From contig CAZSVE010000004.1 in assembly GCA_964610175.1 (NCBI GenBank), positions 3,110 through 67,109 of the forward strand: a DNA stretch of 64,000 nucleotides. Direction: 5' to 3'. The stretch is from CAZSVE01 sp964610175. Lineage in GTDB: Bacteria; Pseudomonadota; Gammaproteobacteria; HK1. Positions 9,363-17,400 of the stretch are shown here, in pieces. Positions within the stretch are counted from its first letter, which is position 1. Each line of letters starts with the position of its first letter. Under the pieces are notes generated by a model. The model had not been told where the DNA came from and ran no database searches. It saw nothing but the letters and a program-made list of their open reading frames with translations. A program made the translations under genes and the position numbers.

Positions 9363-9434
9363 CCAGCCCCATGGACTCTGTCCTCCATGACAATGAAGGC
9401 ATATCTTGCGACCCCTGAAACTCTTTCGATATTC

Positions 9435-9543
9435 CAGCGAAGCTTGTGCTCGAACCGACAAAGCATGATTGAGTGTTGATAAGGCGAAATTGGTATCTTG
9501 CAAAACTCGATCCAATTGTGAAGCTGAGCGGGAAATAAACGAA
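9435..9543 (+). repeat. CTAG repeat, type II variant
   Basis: The variant with GATTGAGTGTTGATAAGGCG and CTCGATCCAATTGTGAAGC in the middle and the usual two ends. Confidence 0.9.
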
Positions 9544-9645
9544 TTATCCGGGCGATATCTTGTTCAGGGTGTTGTGTTACAAGCCCTTACAGGCGAGGGA
9601 CCAGAATACATGGGCCTTCGTACACGAACCGAGGTAACCGAAATC

Positions 9646-10407
9646 ATGTTGAAAAAGATCGATCACGGCCCCATCCGTGAAATCCAGTTGGACCAACCTC
9701 CCGTAAATGCCCTGCGGGCACCATCGATCAACGCGCTGCGCCACGCCATCGATGACGCACGCAGCGAGGGGGCAGAGGCGTTGATGCTAACCGGCATACC
9801 CGGGTATTTCTCGGTGGGCCTCGATATCGCCTACCAAATGAAACAGGATCAGCAGGCAGCCAATCAGGTCTTCCATGAAATATTCACCCTCATGCGCTCC
9901 ATCGGCACCTCGCGCCTGCCCATGGTGGCCGCAATGGAGGGGCATGCGGTGGGTGGCGGTGCCATCATGGCCATACTGTGCGACTATCGGGTCATGGCCG
10001 AAGGAAAACACAAGATTGGGCTCCCCGAGGTTCACGCAGGTCTACCGATCCCCCCGGTCACCTTCCACCTCGCAAGCAGACTCGTGGGGCCCCGGATCGC
10101 GGAGCGCCTGTGTGTCGAAGGGCGTCTCGTGGCGCCCATCGAAGCGGAACGCATCGGTTTGGTAGACGAGGTCGTTCCCCAGCAAAACGTCAAGGAGGTG
10201 GCGCTCTCCTGGTGTCAGCGAATGGTAAAACTGCCAGCCCGGGCCATGCGCCTTACCCGTGCCGCCAGTCGCACCGAGGTCGCTACATTACTGGCCACAT
10301 TCGGTTGGGAAGAATTGGACGAGCTCGCGGCGGGATGGTCCGGTGAAGAGACCCAGAAGGCATTGCGGGCGGCCCTGGAGAACATGAAAAAACGCAAAAA
10401 TACTTGA
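9646..10407 (+). CDS. Enoyl-CoA hydratase/isomerase family protein
   Basis: Crotonase-fold enzyme of about 253 residues, acting on enoyl-CoA thioesters in the cytoplasm. The start at 9646 (MLKKIDHGPIREIQLDQPP) is chosen because the frame upstream is repeat sequence and GAGGT sits 10 bp before it; 9610 is a possible alternative. Family marks are FSVGLDIAYQ, the oxyanion-hole block EGHAVGGGAIMAILCDY, and GLPEVHAGLPIPP with a Glu in the usual acid position. This arrangement resembles delta3,delta2-enoyl-CoA isomerases more than classic hydratases, but the substrate cannot be read from the sequence. It is a single-gene unit between repeats. Confidence 0.85.
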   Translation: MLKKIDHGPIREIQLDQPPVNALRAPSINALRHAIDDARSEGAEALMLTGIPGYFSVGLDIAYQMKQDQQAANQVFHEIFTLMRSIGTSRLPMVAAMEGHAVGGGAIMAILCDYRVMAEGKHKIGLPEVHAGLPIPPVTFHLASRLVGPRIAERLCVEGRLVAPIEAERIGLVDEVVPQQNVKEVALSWCQRMVKLPARAMRLTRAASRTEVATLLATFGWEELDELAAGWSGEETQKALRAALENMKKRKNT

Positions 10408-10420
10408 TGCATCATCCCTA

Positions 10421-10552
10421 ACCCGGCAAAGCCGGAACCAAAATTCCATCGCATGGAGGACATGTCAGCGCTTCGCGCCAAGACTGAAGCGGGGTGGGTC
10501 TTGGCGGGCGCACTGGTTCTCTCGGGATTTTTGTTTTTCCGATACCTTGAAG
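10421..10552 (+). repeat. Family-B repeat, full copy
   Basis: Starts with the hairpin CCGGCAAAGCCGG and runs through GGAGGACATGTCAGCGCTTC, AAGACTGAAGCGGGG and GGATTTTTGTTTTTCCGATA. The first 50 bp recur identically at the right edge of the window (63950-64000). Confidence 0.8.
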
Positions 10553-10604
10553 GATATGTCATCTCGACCGGAGGGAGAGATCTTGTGCATTTGGAATTTT
10601 TCAA

Positions 10605-10680
10605 GCCAGAAGATTTCTCGCTACGCTCGAAATGACAGATTAAAAAATTTTCGATCGTTTTGTTCAAGATCTTCCGGGTA
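10605..10680 (+). repeat. Family-C repeat
   Basis: A short segment shared with about 40370-40460 (AGCAGAAGATTTCTCGCCAC then GTTCGATCGTCTTGTCGAAG) and faintly with 63820 and 58837. Confidence 0.55.
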
Positions 10681-10693
10681 ACTGAATAAAGTC

Positions 10694-10800
10694 CAGCCAG
10701 GCCTCGCCTCGAACCGACGAAGCGTGATTTGGTAGTAGTAGAAAAATCGGCGTTTCGTAAAATTCGATGCATCCGCGAAGCCGAGCGGGAAATAAACGAA
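10694..10800 (+). repeat. CTAG repeat, full copy
   Basis: Starts CCAGCCAGGCCTCGCC (diverged tetranucleotide) and ends GGGAAATAAACGAA 20 bp before the amidase start. Confidence 0.9.
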
Positions 10801-10820
10801 TCATTCGAGGTTTGCGAAAA

Positions 10821-12257
10821 ATGGCAACATTCAAAGAATACCAGGAATACGACGGACTGGGTCTCGCCAGGTTGATGCGGGGCGGTGAGATAACCCCCGA
10901 AGAAGTCCTGGAAGCCGCCATGGAGAGGATCGAACAGGACAACGACACCATCAACGCGGTGGTGTACAAGATGTATAACGAAGCGGCAGACGCCATCCGC
11001 GGGGGTCTTCCCGAGGGCCCGTTCACCGGCGTGCCTTACCTGTTGAAGGATCTCTTTCTCTCCTGCGCCGGTGTTCCCTTGACCAACGGTAGTCGGCTCT
11101 TTAGCGGTTTCGTGCCCGGTCATGATAGTACCCTGGTGGAGCGTCACCGCGCCGCCGGCCTGGTCATCCTGGGCAAGACCAATACGCCGGAGTTCGGCCT
11201 GTGCGCTGCCACAGAACCGGTATTGCACGGTCCGACCCGCAACCCCTGGGATCTCGGCCGCAGCCCTGGTGGCTCCAGTGGCGGGGCCGCTGCCGCCGTG
11301 GCGGCTGGCATGGTGCCCATCGCCCACGCCACCGATGGTGGCGGCTCCATCCGAATCCCGGCAGCCAACTGCGGCCTCTTTGGCCTGAAACCCACCCGCG
11401 CCCGTACACCCACCGGCCCCAATCTGGGGGAATCCCTGGAAGGCATGGGAAGCTGGCATTGCGTGTCGCGCACGGTGCGCGACAGCGCGGCCATGCTGGA
11501 TGCCACCTGCGGCCCTGCCGTGGGCGACCCGTATTGGGCGCCGCCCCCGGAGCGCCCTTTTCTCGAAGAGGTGGGTGCCGATCCGGGACGATTGCGCATC
11601 GCCTTTGCCACCAGGACCCTGGACGGCGCACTCCTGCATCCAGAATGCGTGCGCGCCATCGAGGAGACCGCCAGGCTGTGCGCCGATCTGGGTCACGAGG
11701 TGGAAGAGGCAATGCCTGCCATCGACAATCGAACCGTGTTGCGCGTGTGGCGCGTCATCGGTGGTGTCGGTATTTGGAATATCATTGCCCTGCGTATGCA
11801 GACCCTGGGGCGAGATCTCCGCCCCGGGGACGTGGAACCGGCGACCTGGGCCTGGGGACAGGAGGGGCGACGTTGCACCGGCGCCGAATTTCTGCGCGCC
11901 ACCCAGATCATGCAAAAGATCGGTCGCACGCTGGGGGGATTTTTCGAACAGTACGATGTATTCCTGTCCACGACCCTGGTGAGGCCACCACTGCCCCTGG
12001 GCGCCATGGACATGGCCAACCCGGATCTGGACGACTACTACGAACGACGTCTCATGAGCGAAGTCCTCACGCCACTTTTCAACGAGGCGGGTACCCCGGC
12101 CATGTCCGTGCCCTTGCATTGGACAAAGGATGGCCTGCCGGTGGGTGTCCATTTCGGTGCCAGATTCGGGAACGAAGCAATCTTGTTTCGCCTTGCCGCG
12201 CAATTGGAGGAGGCACGCCCCTGGGCGATGAGGAAACCGCCGTTTCGAGAAACATGA
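10821..12257 (+). CDS. Amidase (amidase signature family)
   Basis: Ser-cisSer-Lys hydrolase of about 478 residues that cleaves amide bonds of small substrates. The start at 10821 (MATFKEYQEYDGLGLARLM) matches family N termini and removes repeat-derived codons. The catalytic Lys is in YLLKDLFLSCAGVP, the glycine-rich loop is GRSPGGSSGGAAAAVAAG, and the nucleophile Ser is in TDGGGSIRIPAANCGLFGLK. The C-terminal block GLPVGVHFGARFGNE is also typical. It is not GatA: no gatB or gatC is nearby and the sequence fits the general 6-aminohexanoate/aryl-amidase group. The specific substrate is unknown. It converges with the TRAP binding protein gene downstream. Confidence 0.93.
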   Translation: MATFKEYQEYDGLGLARLMRGGEITPEEVLEAAMERIEQDNDTINAVVYKMYNEAADAIRGGLPEGPFTGVPYLLKDLFLSCAGVPLTNGSRLFSGFVPGHDSTLVERHRAAGLVILGKTNTPEFGLCAATEPVLHGPTRNPWDLGRSPGGSSGGAAAAVAAGMVPIAHATDGGGSIRIPAANCGLFGLKPTRARTPTGPNLGESLEGMGSWHCVSRTVRDSAAMLDATCGPAVGDPYWAPPPERPFLEEVGADPGRLRIAFATRTLDGALLHPECVRAIEETARLCADLGHEVEEAMPAIDNRTVLRVWRVIGGVGIWNIIALRMQTLGRDLRPGDVEPATWAWGQEGRRCTGAEFLRATQIMQKIGRTLGGFFEQYDVFLSTTLVRPPLPLGAMDMANPDLDDYYERRLMSEVLTPLFNEAGTPAMSVPLHWTKDGLPVGVHFGARFGNEAILFRLAAQLEEARPWAMRKPPFRET

Positions 12258-12473
12258 TGCCCTTTCGGGGCAGGTTTTCGGAGGGTTTGGTTGTAAGGCT
12301 ATGGCGATTTTTTTATTTTCTGTTGGATTACGGCGCCAGCCGCGCCTAACCCAACTTTCTACCGGATTTTCCATTGCCATCGGAATTTCCAAACGCCCCC
12401 CTTCGAATCACGGCACAGGAAATCGAACACCGGTAATTTCGAAGGCCGATAATCTCGAAAAAACGGGTAGCCC

Positions 12474-13556
12474 CTATTTTTCACCAGGGCGGGATCGTGG
12501 CAGAAATCCATACGATTCCCACAGGCCATATTGGGCGCGAAATGCCGAGAGATCGTCCCACACCTCCTTGAAGAAGGCATCTTTCTCGGCCTCTTCGGCA
12601 ACGACTTCCCGCCACGTGCGCTCGAAGAGGGCAAGCATTTCATCACTCCAGTACTGGATATGGACCCCATGCTTGTCGCGGTTGCGTTGCATTGCCGCTG
12701 CCTGGATGGCCTCCCCGTGCGCAAGGGAGTCGGCCATGGAGGCCTTGCAGGTGATCTCCATGAGCCGTTGCTGCCCACCGGTCAGCTTGTTCCACTGGAC
12801 CTTGTTGATCAAGAGTTCGAGTATGGTTGCCTGTTGGTGCCAGCCCGGAAAGTAGTTGTAGCTGGCAACCCGATGGAATCCCAGCCGTTCATCGATGGCA
12901 GGGGTGGAGAACTCGGTGGCATCGATGGCCCGCTTTTCCAATGCCGGAAAGATCTCGCCACCCGGCAACATGGTGGTCGCGGCACCGAGCCTTTGCAGCA
13001 CCACTCCTCCCAGGCCGGCAAAGCGTATCTTGAGGCCCGCGAGGTCCTCGATTCCCTTGATTTCCCTGGTAAACCAACCCGAGGTTTCGGCGGTGATCAT
13101 GGCGCAGGGCAATACCTGCACGTTTTTCCCCGCGTCATCGTACATTTTTTGATATAGCGTCAGTCCATTACCGTAGTACAACCAGGCCATGTATTCCCCC
13201 GCTTCCGGTCCGAAGGGAAAGGAGGCAAATAGCGATGAGGCCGGCATTTCTCCCGACCAATAGGCCGCGGCACCGAAACCTGCATTGACTTTTCCCGATG
13301 AAACCGCATCGAGGATCTCGAAGGGAGCCACCAATTTGTTGGGTTCATAGATCTTGACTTCGATGGTTCCGGCGCTTGCCTCTTCCAGGTCGTCTTTGAC
13401 CTTGACGATGGTCGAACCCAATCCCGGTAGCTTGGTGGAAAAGCCAATGGGTATCTTGAGTAGTACTGGTTTGTGGCTTGCCGCTTCCGCGGCGCCAAAT
13501 ACCGCCATGAAGGCGATCGCCAGGATCATCGGCATGCGTAGTGGATTGTATTTCAT
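12474..13556 (-). CDS. TRAP transporter solute-binding protein (DctP family), orphan
   Basis: Periplasmic receptor for organic acids that feeds a DctQ/DctM sodium-coupled permease. The start at 13556 gives a 360-residue product with a clear signal peptide (MKYNPLRMPMILAIAFMAVF, cleaved near GAAEA). Family marks are YEPNKLVAPFEILDAVSSGK, the ligand-gating Arg in LAGLKIRFAGLGG, and EFSTPAIDERLGFHRVASY followed by PGWHQQATILELL. The last block is typical of receptors for 2-oxo or hydroxy acids. No dctQ or dctM gene lies beside it, so the permease must be elsewhere. A CTAG repeat sits 49 bp before the start. It converges with the amidase gene. Confidence 0.92.
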   Translation of the reverse strand: MKYNPLRMPMILAIAFMAVFGAAEAASHKPVLLKIPIGFSTKLPGLGSTIVKVKDDLEEASAGTIEVKIYEPNKLVAPFEILDAVSSGKVNAGFGAAAYWSGEMPASSLFASFPFGPEAGEYMAWLYYGNGLTLYQKMYDDAGKNVQVLPCAMITAETSGWFTREIKGIEDLAGLKIRFAGLGGVVLQRLGAATTMLPGGEIFPALEKRAIDATEFSTPAIDERLGFHRVASYNYFPGWHQQATILELLINKVQWNKLTGGQQRLMEITCKASMADSLAHGEAIQAAAMQRNRDKHGVHIQYWSDEMLALFERTWREVVAEEAEKDAFFKEVWDDLSAFRAQYGLWESYGFLPRSRPGEK

Positions 13557-13604
13557 ATTCGTTTTCCTCGTGCCGCAGTGATGGTGCTGTTTGCAATGAT
13601 TATT

Positions 13605-13712
13605 TCGTTTATTTTCAGATCGGCATCGCAAATGAGTCGAATTCGACAGAACGGCAATTTTGCTTTACCGATGCCAGGTCACGCTTTGTCGGTTCGAGCA
13701 CAGGCTTCGCTG
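13605..13712 (-). repeat. CTAG repeat, full copy
   Basis: First arm of an inverted pair; plus-strand reading ends AGGCTTCGCTGG. Its AAATAAACG end points to the TRAP protein start. Confidence 0.9.
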
Positions 13713-13736
13713 GCAGTCTTGACTTGGCGTGACTCT

Positions 13737-13865
13737 CTAACGGAGCTTGCGCTCGAACCGATGCGGTGTGATTTGATCGTAGTAGAGTAAAACCAGTGTT
13801 TTGTAAAGGGCGACTCATTCGGCAGGGTGACCATTCGTGCGAAGCTGGGCGGGAAATAAACAAAG
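13737..13865 (+). repeat. CTAG repeat with about 20-bp insertion
   Basis: Second arm of the inverted pair. It is longer than usual because about 20 bp are inserted near TCGGCAGGGTGACCATTCG. Ends GGGAAATAAACAAA. Confidence 0.85.
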
Positions 13866-14051
13866 TAATGGATGCGAGTTTCCTGTAGAATTCATGGACT
13901 TTTCGTTTGTTTTACTGAATATTATTCTTGTTCACGGTCCCCGATTATGGTCTTGGTATCAGCAGGATGATGAAGGAGTCCGCTTCTTGACCTTTCCACT
14001 GATGGAGTGGGAAGAGTGTGATTTCCTGGCCCTTGATTTTCAATGGCCCAA

Positions 14052-14108
14052 TGGCTGTTCGAATGGGGCTGTTCGAATGGGGCTGTTCGAATGGGGCTGT
14101 TCGAATGA
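14052..14108 (+). repeat. Tandem 14-bp repeat, four units
   Basis: Four head-to-tail units of GGCTGTTCGAATGG(G). The array sits inside a family-D repeat, between GGCCCAAT and GGCGACATGCC. Confidence 0.9.
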
Positions 14109-14176
14109 CCATCGAAAATGGCGACATGCCTTTGTCGCGCACGGGGCGAAAAAGTGCATTTTTCACCACCCTGCCA
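14109..14176 (+). repeat. Family-D repeat, 3' part
   Basis: GGCGACATGCC...GCGCACGGGGCG then GCATTTTTCACCACCCTGCC, matching 5990-6060. Confidence 0.6.
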
Positions 14177-14179
14177 GTT

Positions 14180-14288
14180 TGTTTATTTCCCACTCGGCTT
14201 CGTAAATGAGTCGAGTTTTACAAAAAACGACTTTGCTTCGACCGACGCCGAATCACGCTTCATGGGTTTCGAGGCGAAGCCTCGCCAA
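14180..14288 (-). repeat. CTAG repeat, full copy
   Basis: Plus-strand reading TTTATTTCCCACTCGGCTTC to GAAGCCTCGCCAAG. Lies 44 bp before sufE. Confidence 0.85.
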
Positions 14289-14332
14289 GCCCTGGGGAAG
14301 GTATATACGAGCTTCTTGATAGGATTTTTCTC

Positions 14333-14746
14333 ATGACACTCATCGATCGACTTGTTGAAGATTTCGAGCTCCTGGATAACTGGGAAAACCGTTTCAACTA
14401 CATCATGGAACTCGGTGAAAAACTTCCGCTGATAGCGGAGGAGGAGAAGACCGAGGAAAACCTGGTGCAGGGATGTACGAGTAAATCTTGGGTGAAAGGG
14501 GGGTTCACGAATGGGATGTTCGATTTCGTTGCCGATAGCGAGGCCCTGATCGGTCGGGGGATGTTGGCGTTGGCGCGGAGTATTTACGCAGGGAAGACAG
14601 CGAAGGAAGTGCTGGATATCGATATGCTCGATTTTGCCAATCGGACCGGCCTCATGGAGCATCTGACGCCGACTCGCCAGAAAGGACTGCATGCGTTGAT
14701 TGTTCGGATCCGCGACCTTGCGACCCAGCAACTTGCAGCAGGGTAA
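14333..14746 (+). CDS. sufE: Sulfur acceptor protein SufE
   Basis: Takes persulfide sulfur from the cysteine desulfurase SufS and passes it to the SufBCD scaffold for Fe-S cluster assembly. The 137-residue product has the family core: LGEKLPLIAEEEKTEENLV, the catalytic Cys in VQGCTSKSWV near residue 49, and GMLALARSIYAGKTAKEVL. The length is standard. It is separated from the rest of the suf genes and is followed after 26 bp by a small gene on the same strand, probably in one transcript. Confidence 0.95.
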   Translation: MTLIDRLVEDFELLDNWENRFNYIMELGEKLPLIAEEEKTEENLVQGCTSKSWVKGGFTNGMFDFVADSEALIGRGMLALARSIYAGKTAKEVLDIDMLDFANRTGLMEHLTPTRQKGLHALIVRIRDLATQQLAAG

Positions 14747-14772
14747 TCGAACCGCGAGGAGAGCGATAGCCA

Positions 14773-15162
14773 ATGAGAATACAAACAAAGGAATTGATCC
14801 GGCTGTTTTCCCGCTTGCCCGATGATGAGAAAAGGACGTTATTGGCATTTGCCGAATTTCTGGTGGGTCGTCTGGATAGCGAGACGGCGCAGGAAAGCGA
14901 CTCGATCCCCGTCCCCTTGCTCATACCAAGGCCCGATAACGAAACGGTGGTTGCCGCTATCCGACGCCTTTCGAGGAGCTATCCCATGCTGGACAAGGCA
15001 ACGATGTTGAACGAGACGTCAAGTCTGATGGCCGGACATGTGCTCCGGGGACAACCCGCGCCGGAGGTTATCGATAAACTCGAGGCGGTATTCCGGGGCC
15101 ATTACGAGAACATGAAATCATCGAGCGCCGTACCTTCGGGGGGGATACCGCCCAAGACTTGA
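14773..15162 (+). CDS. Conserved hypothetical protein downstream of sufE
   Basis: I do not recognise this 129-residue protein. It starts MRIQTKELIRLFSRLPDDEK and continues RTLLAFAEFLVGRL, a pattern seen in small gammaproteobacterial proteins described only as hypothetical. A central linker rich in Pro and Ser is followed by a helical second half (AAIRRLSRSYPMLDKATML, then GQPAPEVIDKLEAVFRGHYE). It has no signal peptide or membrane segment. The short gap to sufE and shared strand suggest co-expression; that is inference. The GAGGAGAGCG before the ATG is a good ribosome-binding site. Confidence 0.75.
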   Translation: MRIQTKELIRLFSRLPDDEKRTLLAFAEFLVGRLDSETAQESDSIPVPLLIPRPDNETVVAAIRRLSRSYPMLDKATMLNETSSLMAGHVLRGQPAPEVIDKLEAVFRGHYENMKSSSAVPSGGIPPKT

Positions 15163-15179
15163 CTCATGGTGAGACTTGG

Positions 15180-16070
15180 CTATGGAATGGCATCGTCTCG
15201 ATACTTTTCGTCTTCCATCTGCTGGCGTCGGGCTATTTCCGCCTTGACGCGAGCCTCCCATACCTCCTTTCTTTGGGTAATGCGTGCCTCCCAGCTTCCT
15301 TTGTGCTCTTCGATGGTACGTTCTCCGAATAGCACCTGGCGTAGCAGACGGAAGGCAAAGCGAAGCAATACCACACTATCTTTTTCGATGGCGATGTAAA
15401 ATTCATCGTCCATGACATAAGTTTTTCTGAAATTTTCGCTTTTTACGAAACGGCGAAACATGTCGATGTTGTAACAGGCCATGAAGAAAAGTTGCAGGCT
15501 TGCATCAGAGGGTTTTCCGACGCCCGGCCCCGCGGATTTTTTCTTCAGGATCAGCTGATACCACTCCCGGTTCACATCATCGTATTCGTGGCAACCCTGT
15601 TCTTGCCGATAATCGGCGATGGTAAGCTCCCGCTCCTCCTCATGGCCTTTGCAGTGGTCCTCTTTTACGAGGGAATAATCCTCCTCGGCCTGCGACGATC
15701 CCTGTTTTCGTTTGTTGAGAAGGGCAATGGGGTAGTAACGGCAAACCGTCGGTCGATCCTCGTAGACGCTGCAACCGTTTTCACCATCGAGCAGAAGACA
15801 AACACAATCTTCCGTGGTTTTCAGCTTTACGCCCGGCAGGCCATCCTGGTCCATTTCGAATGGTACGGTGTACTTCTTGAGGAATCCCTTGGAATCCATG
15901 CCAAGACGCTTTTGCAAACGAAGAATGTCATAAGGTCCCAATGTTATGTTTGCCTGTTTACAGCAGGTATTGAAGCAGGAAATTCCCGGATAACAGCGAA
16001 AGTGGATCTTGCTTTCCTGTGTGAGGAGTTGGGGGACAGTTGGGCTTCGGGGGGGAGAGGTGTCTGTCAT
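15180..16070 (-). CDS. YkgJ/UPF0153-type cysteine-cluster protein
   Basis: Putative zinc- or iron-chelating protein of 296 residues. The cysteine cluster is at the N terminus: FRCYPGISCFNTCCKQANI, then CVCLLLDGENGCSVYEDRPTVCRYYP, then DHCKGH and QGCHEYDD. The family is annotated as YkgJ-like (Fe-S oxidoreductase in older databases) and its biochemical role is not established. The C-terminal half is charged and helical. It converges with the gene downstream of sufE, with 17 bp between stops. Confidence 0.88.
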   Translation of the reverse strand: MTDTSPPRSPTVPQLLTQESKIHFRCYPGISCFNTCCKQANITLGPYDILRLQKRLGMDSKGFLKKYTVPFEMDQDGLPGVKLKTTEDCVCLLLDGENGCSVYEDRPTVCRYYPIALLNKRKQGSSQAEEDYSLVKEDHCKGHEEERELTIADYRQEQGCHEYDDVNREWYQLILKKKSAGPGVGKPSDASLQLFFMACYNIDMFRRFVKSENFRKTYVMDDEFYIAIEKDSVVLLRFAFRLLRQVLFGERTIEEHKGSWEARITQRKEVWEARVKAEIARRQQMEDEKYRDDAIP

Positions 16071-16210
16071 ATCTGTTTATAACTGCGAGTTTTTACATGA
16101 TTTCGCCATGGGTAGTCCAAGTATGTTCTGTTATCGAAACCGAGCGTTCGACGGCAAGGTCTCTCCAGTACATTTCCATCTTTTCGGTTTCGCGCGCTGT
16201 CGATTAATTT

Positions 16211-16317
16211 ATTTATTTCCCGCTCAGCTTCACAATTGGATCAAATTTCACAAGGTACCAATTTCGCCTGATCAACACTCAATCATGCTTTGTCGGTTCG
16301 AGACGAAGCTTCGCTAG
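16211..16317 (-). repeat. CTAG repeat, type II, first of a tandem pair
   Basis: Middle reads CACAATTGGATCAAATTTC and GATCAACACTCAATCATGC. Ends exactly in CTAG at 16314-16317, joined to the next copy. Confidence 0.92.
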
Positions 16318-16321
16318 TTTA

Positions 16322-16427
16322 TTTATTTCCCGCTCAGCCTGGCAAACGAGTCGAGTTTTACGAAACGCCGGTTTTGCCTTACCGATGCTTGGGTCCGCTT
16401 TATCGGTTCGAGCAAAAGACTCGCTAG
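16322..16427 (-). repeat. CTAG repeat, type I, second of a tandem pair
   Basis: Middle reads CAAACGAGTCGAGTTTTACG. Ends ACTCGCTAG. The same type II-type I order recurs at 17183-17400. Confidence 0.92.
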
Positions 16428-16544
16428 TCCATGGATTTCAGAGGGATATCGGCAAGGCATCTGTTGAATTTCGTCCTACCCGAAAAACGATTTTCGAACG
16501 CGATGCCTCTTCGGGACAGGGTTTGGGAGACTTTGGCTTTCTAC

Positions 16545-16640
16545 TTCAGAACACGTAGCTTCACATCAGGACTGAAGCGGAGGGGCTTGGCGCGCGCGCC
16601 GATTCTCTCGGAATCTTTGTTTTTCCGATACACCAAAGAT
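16545..16640 (+). repeat. Family-B repeat, partial copy
   Basis: Shares GGACTGAAGCGGAGGGGCTT and CTCTCGGAATCTTTGTTTTT with 10470-10550; the 5' hairpin part is missing. Confidence 0.65.
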
Positions 16641-16663
16641 GCGTACTCGAGGAAGGGCCATAT

Positions 16664-16739
16664 TGGTGGGCCGTGAAGGATTCGAACCTTCGACCAACGG
16701 ATTAAAAGTCCGGTGCTCTACCGACTGAGCTAACGGCCC
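16664..16739 (-). tRNA. tRNA-Lys (anticodon TTT), CCA encoded
   Basis: Complete cloverleaf on the minus strand. The acceptor stem GGGCCGT pairs with ACGGCCC, the D arm is AGCTCAGTCGGTAGAGC, the anticodon loop is CTTTTAA with TTT, and the T arm GGTTCGAATCC is perfect. The 3' CCA is present in the DNA at 16664-16666. Confidence 0.97.
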
Positions 16740-16884
16740 ATGACTTTCTCGAAGTTCGGGGTTACCTCATCCCTGTACGAGAAACCCCTGAATCGAAATG
16801 CACTGATTCGAAACACACCCGGTACAATGCACAAGGTATCGTAAGCACCTGTGCCTCCCCGGCAAATGCCATTCCAGAATATTT

Positions 16885-16992
16885 CGTTTATTTCCTGCTC
16901 ATCTTGGCGAATGAGTCGAGTTTTGCGAAACGCTGGTTTTGCCTTGCCGATGCCGATTCATGCTTTGTCGGTTCAAGGTGAAGCTTCGTTGG
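16885..16992 (-). repeat. CTAG repeat, type I
   Basis: Plus-strand reading TTTATTTCCTGCTCATCTTG to GAAGCTTCGTTGG. Confidence 0.88.
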
Positions 16993-17182
16993 ACAACCCC
17001 TTGCAACAACCAGTGCGGGCGGCATTATACGAATTTTCAATCCCCGGAACTACTCTCTCTCTCGGTCTCTTCGACTCATTTCACTGCGCGTCGATTTCAC
17101 TTTTCCGTCGATCGACCTTCCATTCCCTTTTCAATCGTGAAATGCAATCCGAGGGCCGTACTTATTTCCCCTTATTCGATTC

Positions 17183-17289
17183 GTTTATTTCCCGCTCAGC
17201 TTCACAATTGGATCAAGTTTTGCAAGATACCAATTTCGCCTTATCAACACTCAATCATGCTTTGTCGGTTCGAGCACAAGCTTCGCTAG
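17183..17289 (-). repeat. CTAG repeat, type II, first of a tandem pair
   Basis: Near identical to the copy at 9435-9543 in inverted orientation, with CACAATTGGATCAAGTTTTG and TTATCAACACTCAATCATGC. Confidence 0.92.
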
Positions 17290-17292
17290 TTT

Positions 17293-17400
17293 ATTTATTC
17301 CCCGCTTAGCTTCGCAAATAAGTCGCCATTTTACAAAGCACCAATTTTGCTTTACCGATGCTTAGGTCTGCTTTGCCGGTTCGAGCACAAGCTTCGCTAG
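17293..17400 (-). repeat. CTAG repeat, type I, supplying the PBP1A stop codon
   Basis: Second of the tandem pair. Its terminal CTAG (17397-17400) is read on the minus strand as C-TAG and gives the TAG stop of the PBP1A gene. Almost identical to 58592-58700. Confidence 0.93.

Larger units (their letters stand above)
9259..9645. other. Intergenic region between priA and enoyl-CoA hydratase
   Basis: 387 bp filled by an inverted family-B repeat (about 9268-9362) and a type II CTAG repeat (9435-9543). An open frame runs through the repeat into the next gene but does not look coding there. Confidence 0.65.
10408..10820. other. Repeat-filled intergenic region before amidase gene
   Basis: 413 bp without a gene. 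It holds, in order, a family-B repeat (about 10421-10552), a short family-C segment (about 10605-10680, AAGATTTCTCGCTACGCTCG then TTTCGATCGTTTTGTTCAAG) and a CTAG repeat (10694-10800). Confidence 0.7.
13557..14332. other. Repeat-dense intergenic region before sufE
   Basis: 776 bp with no gene. It holds an inverted pair of CTAG repeats (13605-13712 and 13737-13865), a 14-bp tandem repeat (14052-14108), a family-D segment and a third CTAG repeat (14180-14288). Confidence 0.75.
16071..16663. other. Repeat region between YkgJ-type gene and tRNA-Lys
   Basis: 593 bp without a gene. It holds two CTAG repeats in tandem (type II then type I) and a family-B copy at about 16545-16640. Confidence 0.7.
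16740..17396. other. Repeat region between tRNA-Lys and PBP1A gene
   Basis: 656 bp with no convincing gene. It holds three CTAG repeats (16885-16992, 17183-17289, 17293-17400), the last overlapping the stop codon of the PBP1A gene. Confidence 0.75.

Noticed and set aside
10215..12392. Long open frame of 725 codons on the minus strand
   Set aside because: It lies antisense to the enoyl-CoA hydratase and amidase genes, crosses a CTAG repeat and two other repeats, and has no family motif.
15180..16070. Fe-S oxidoreductase as a firm function for the YkgJ-type protein
   Set aside because: The name is historical; the sequence shows only a Cys-rich cluster with no redox domain.
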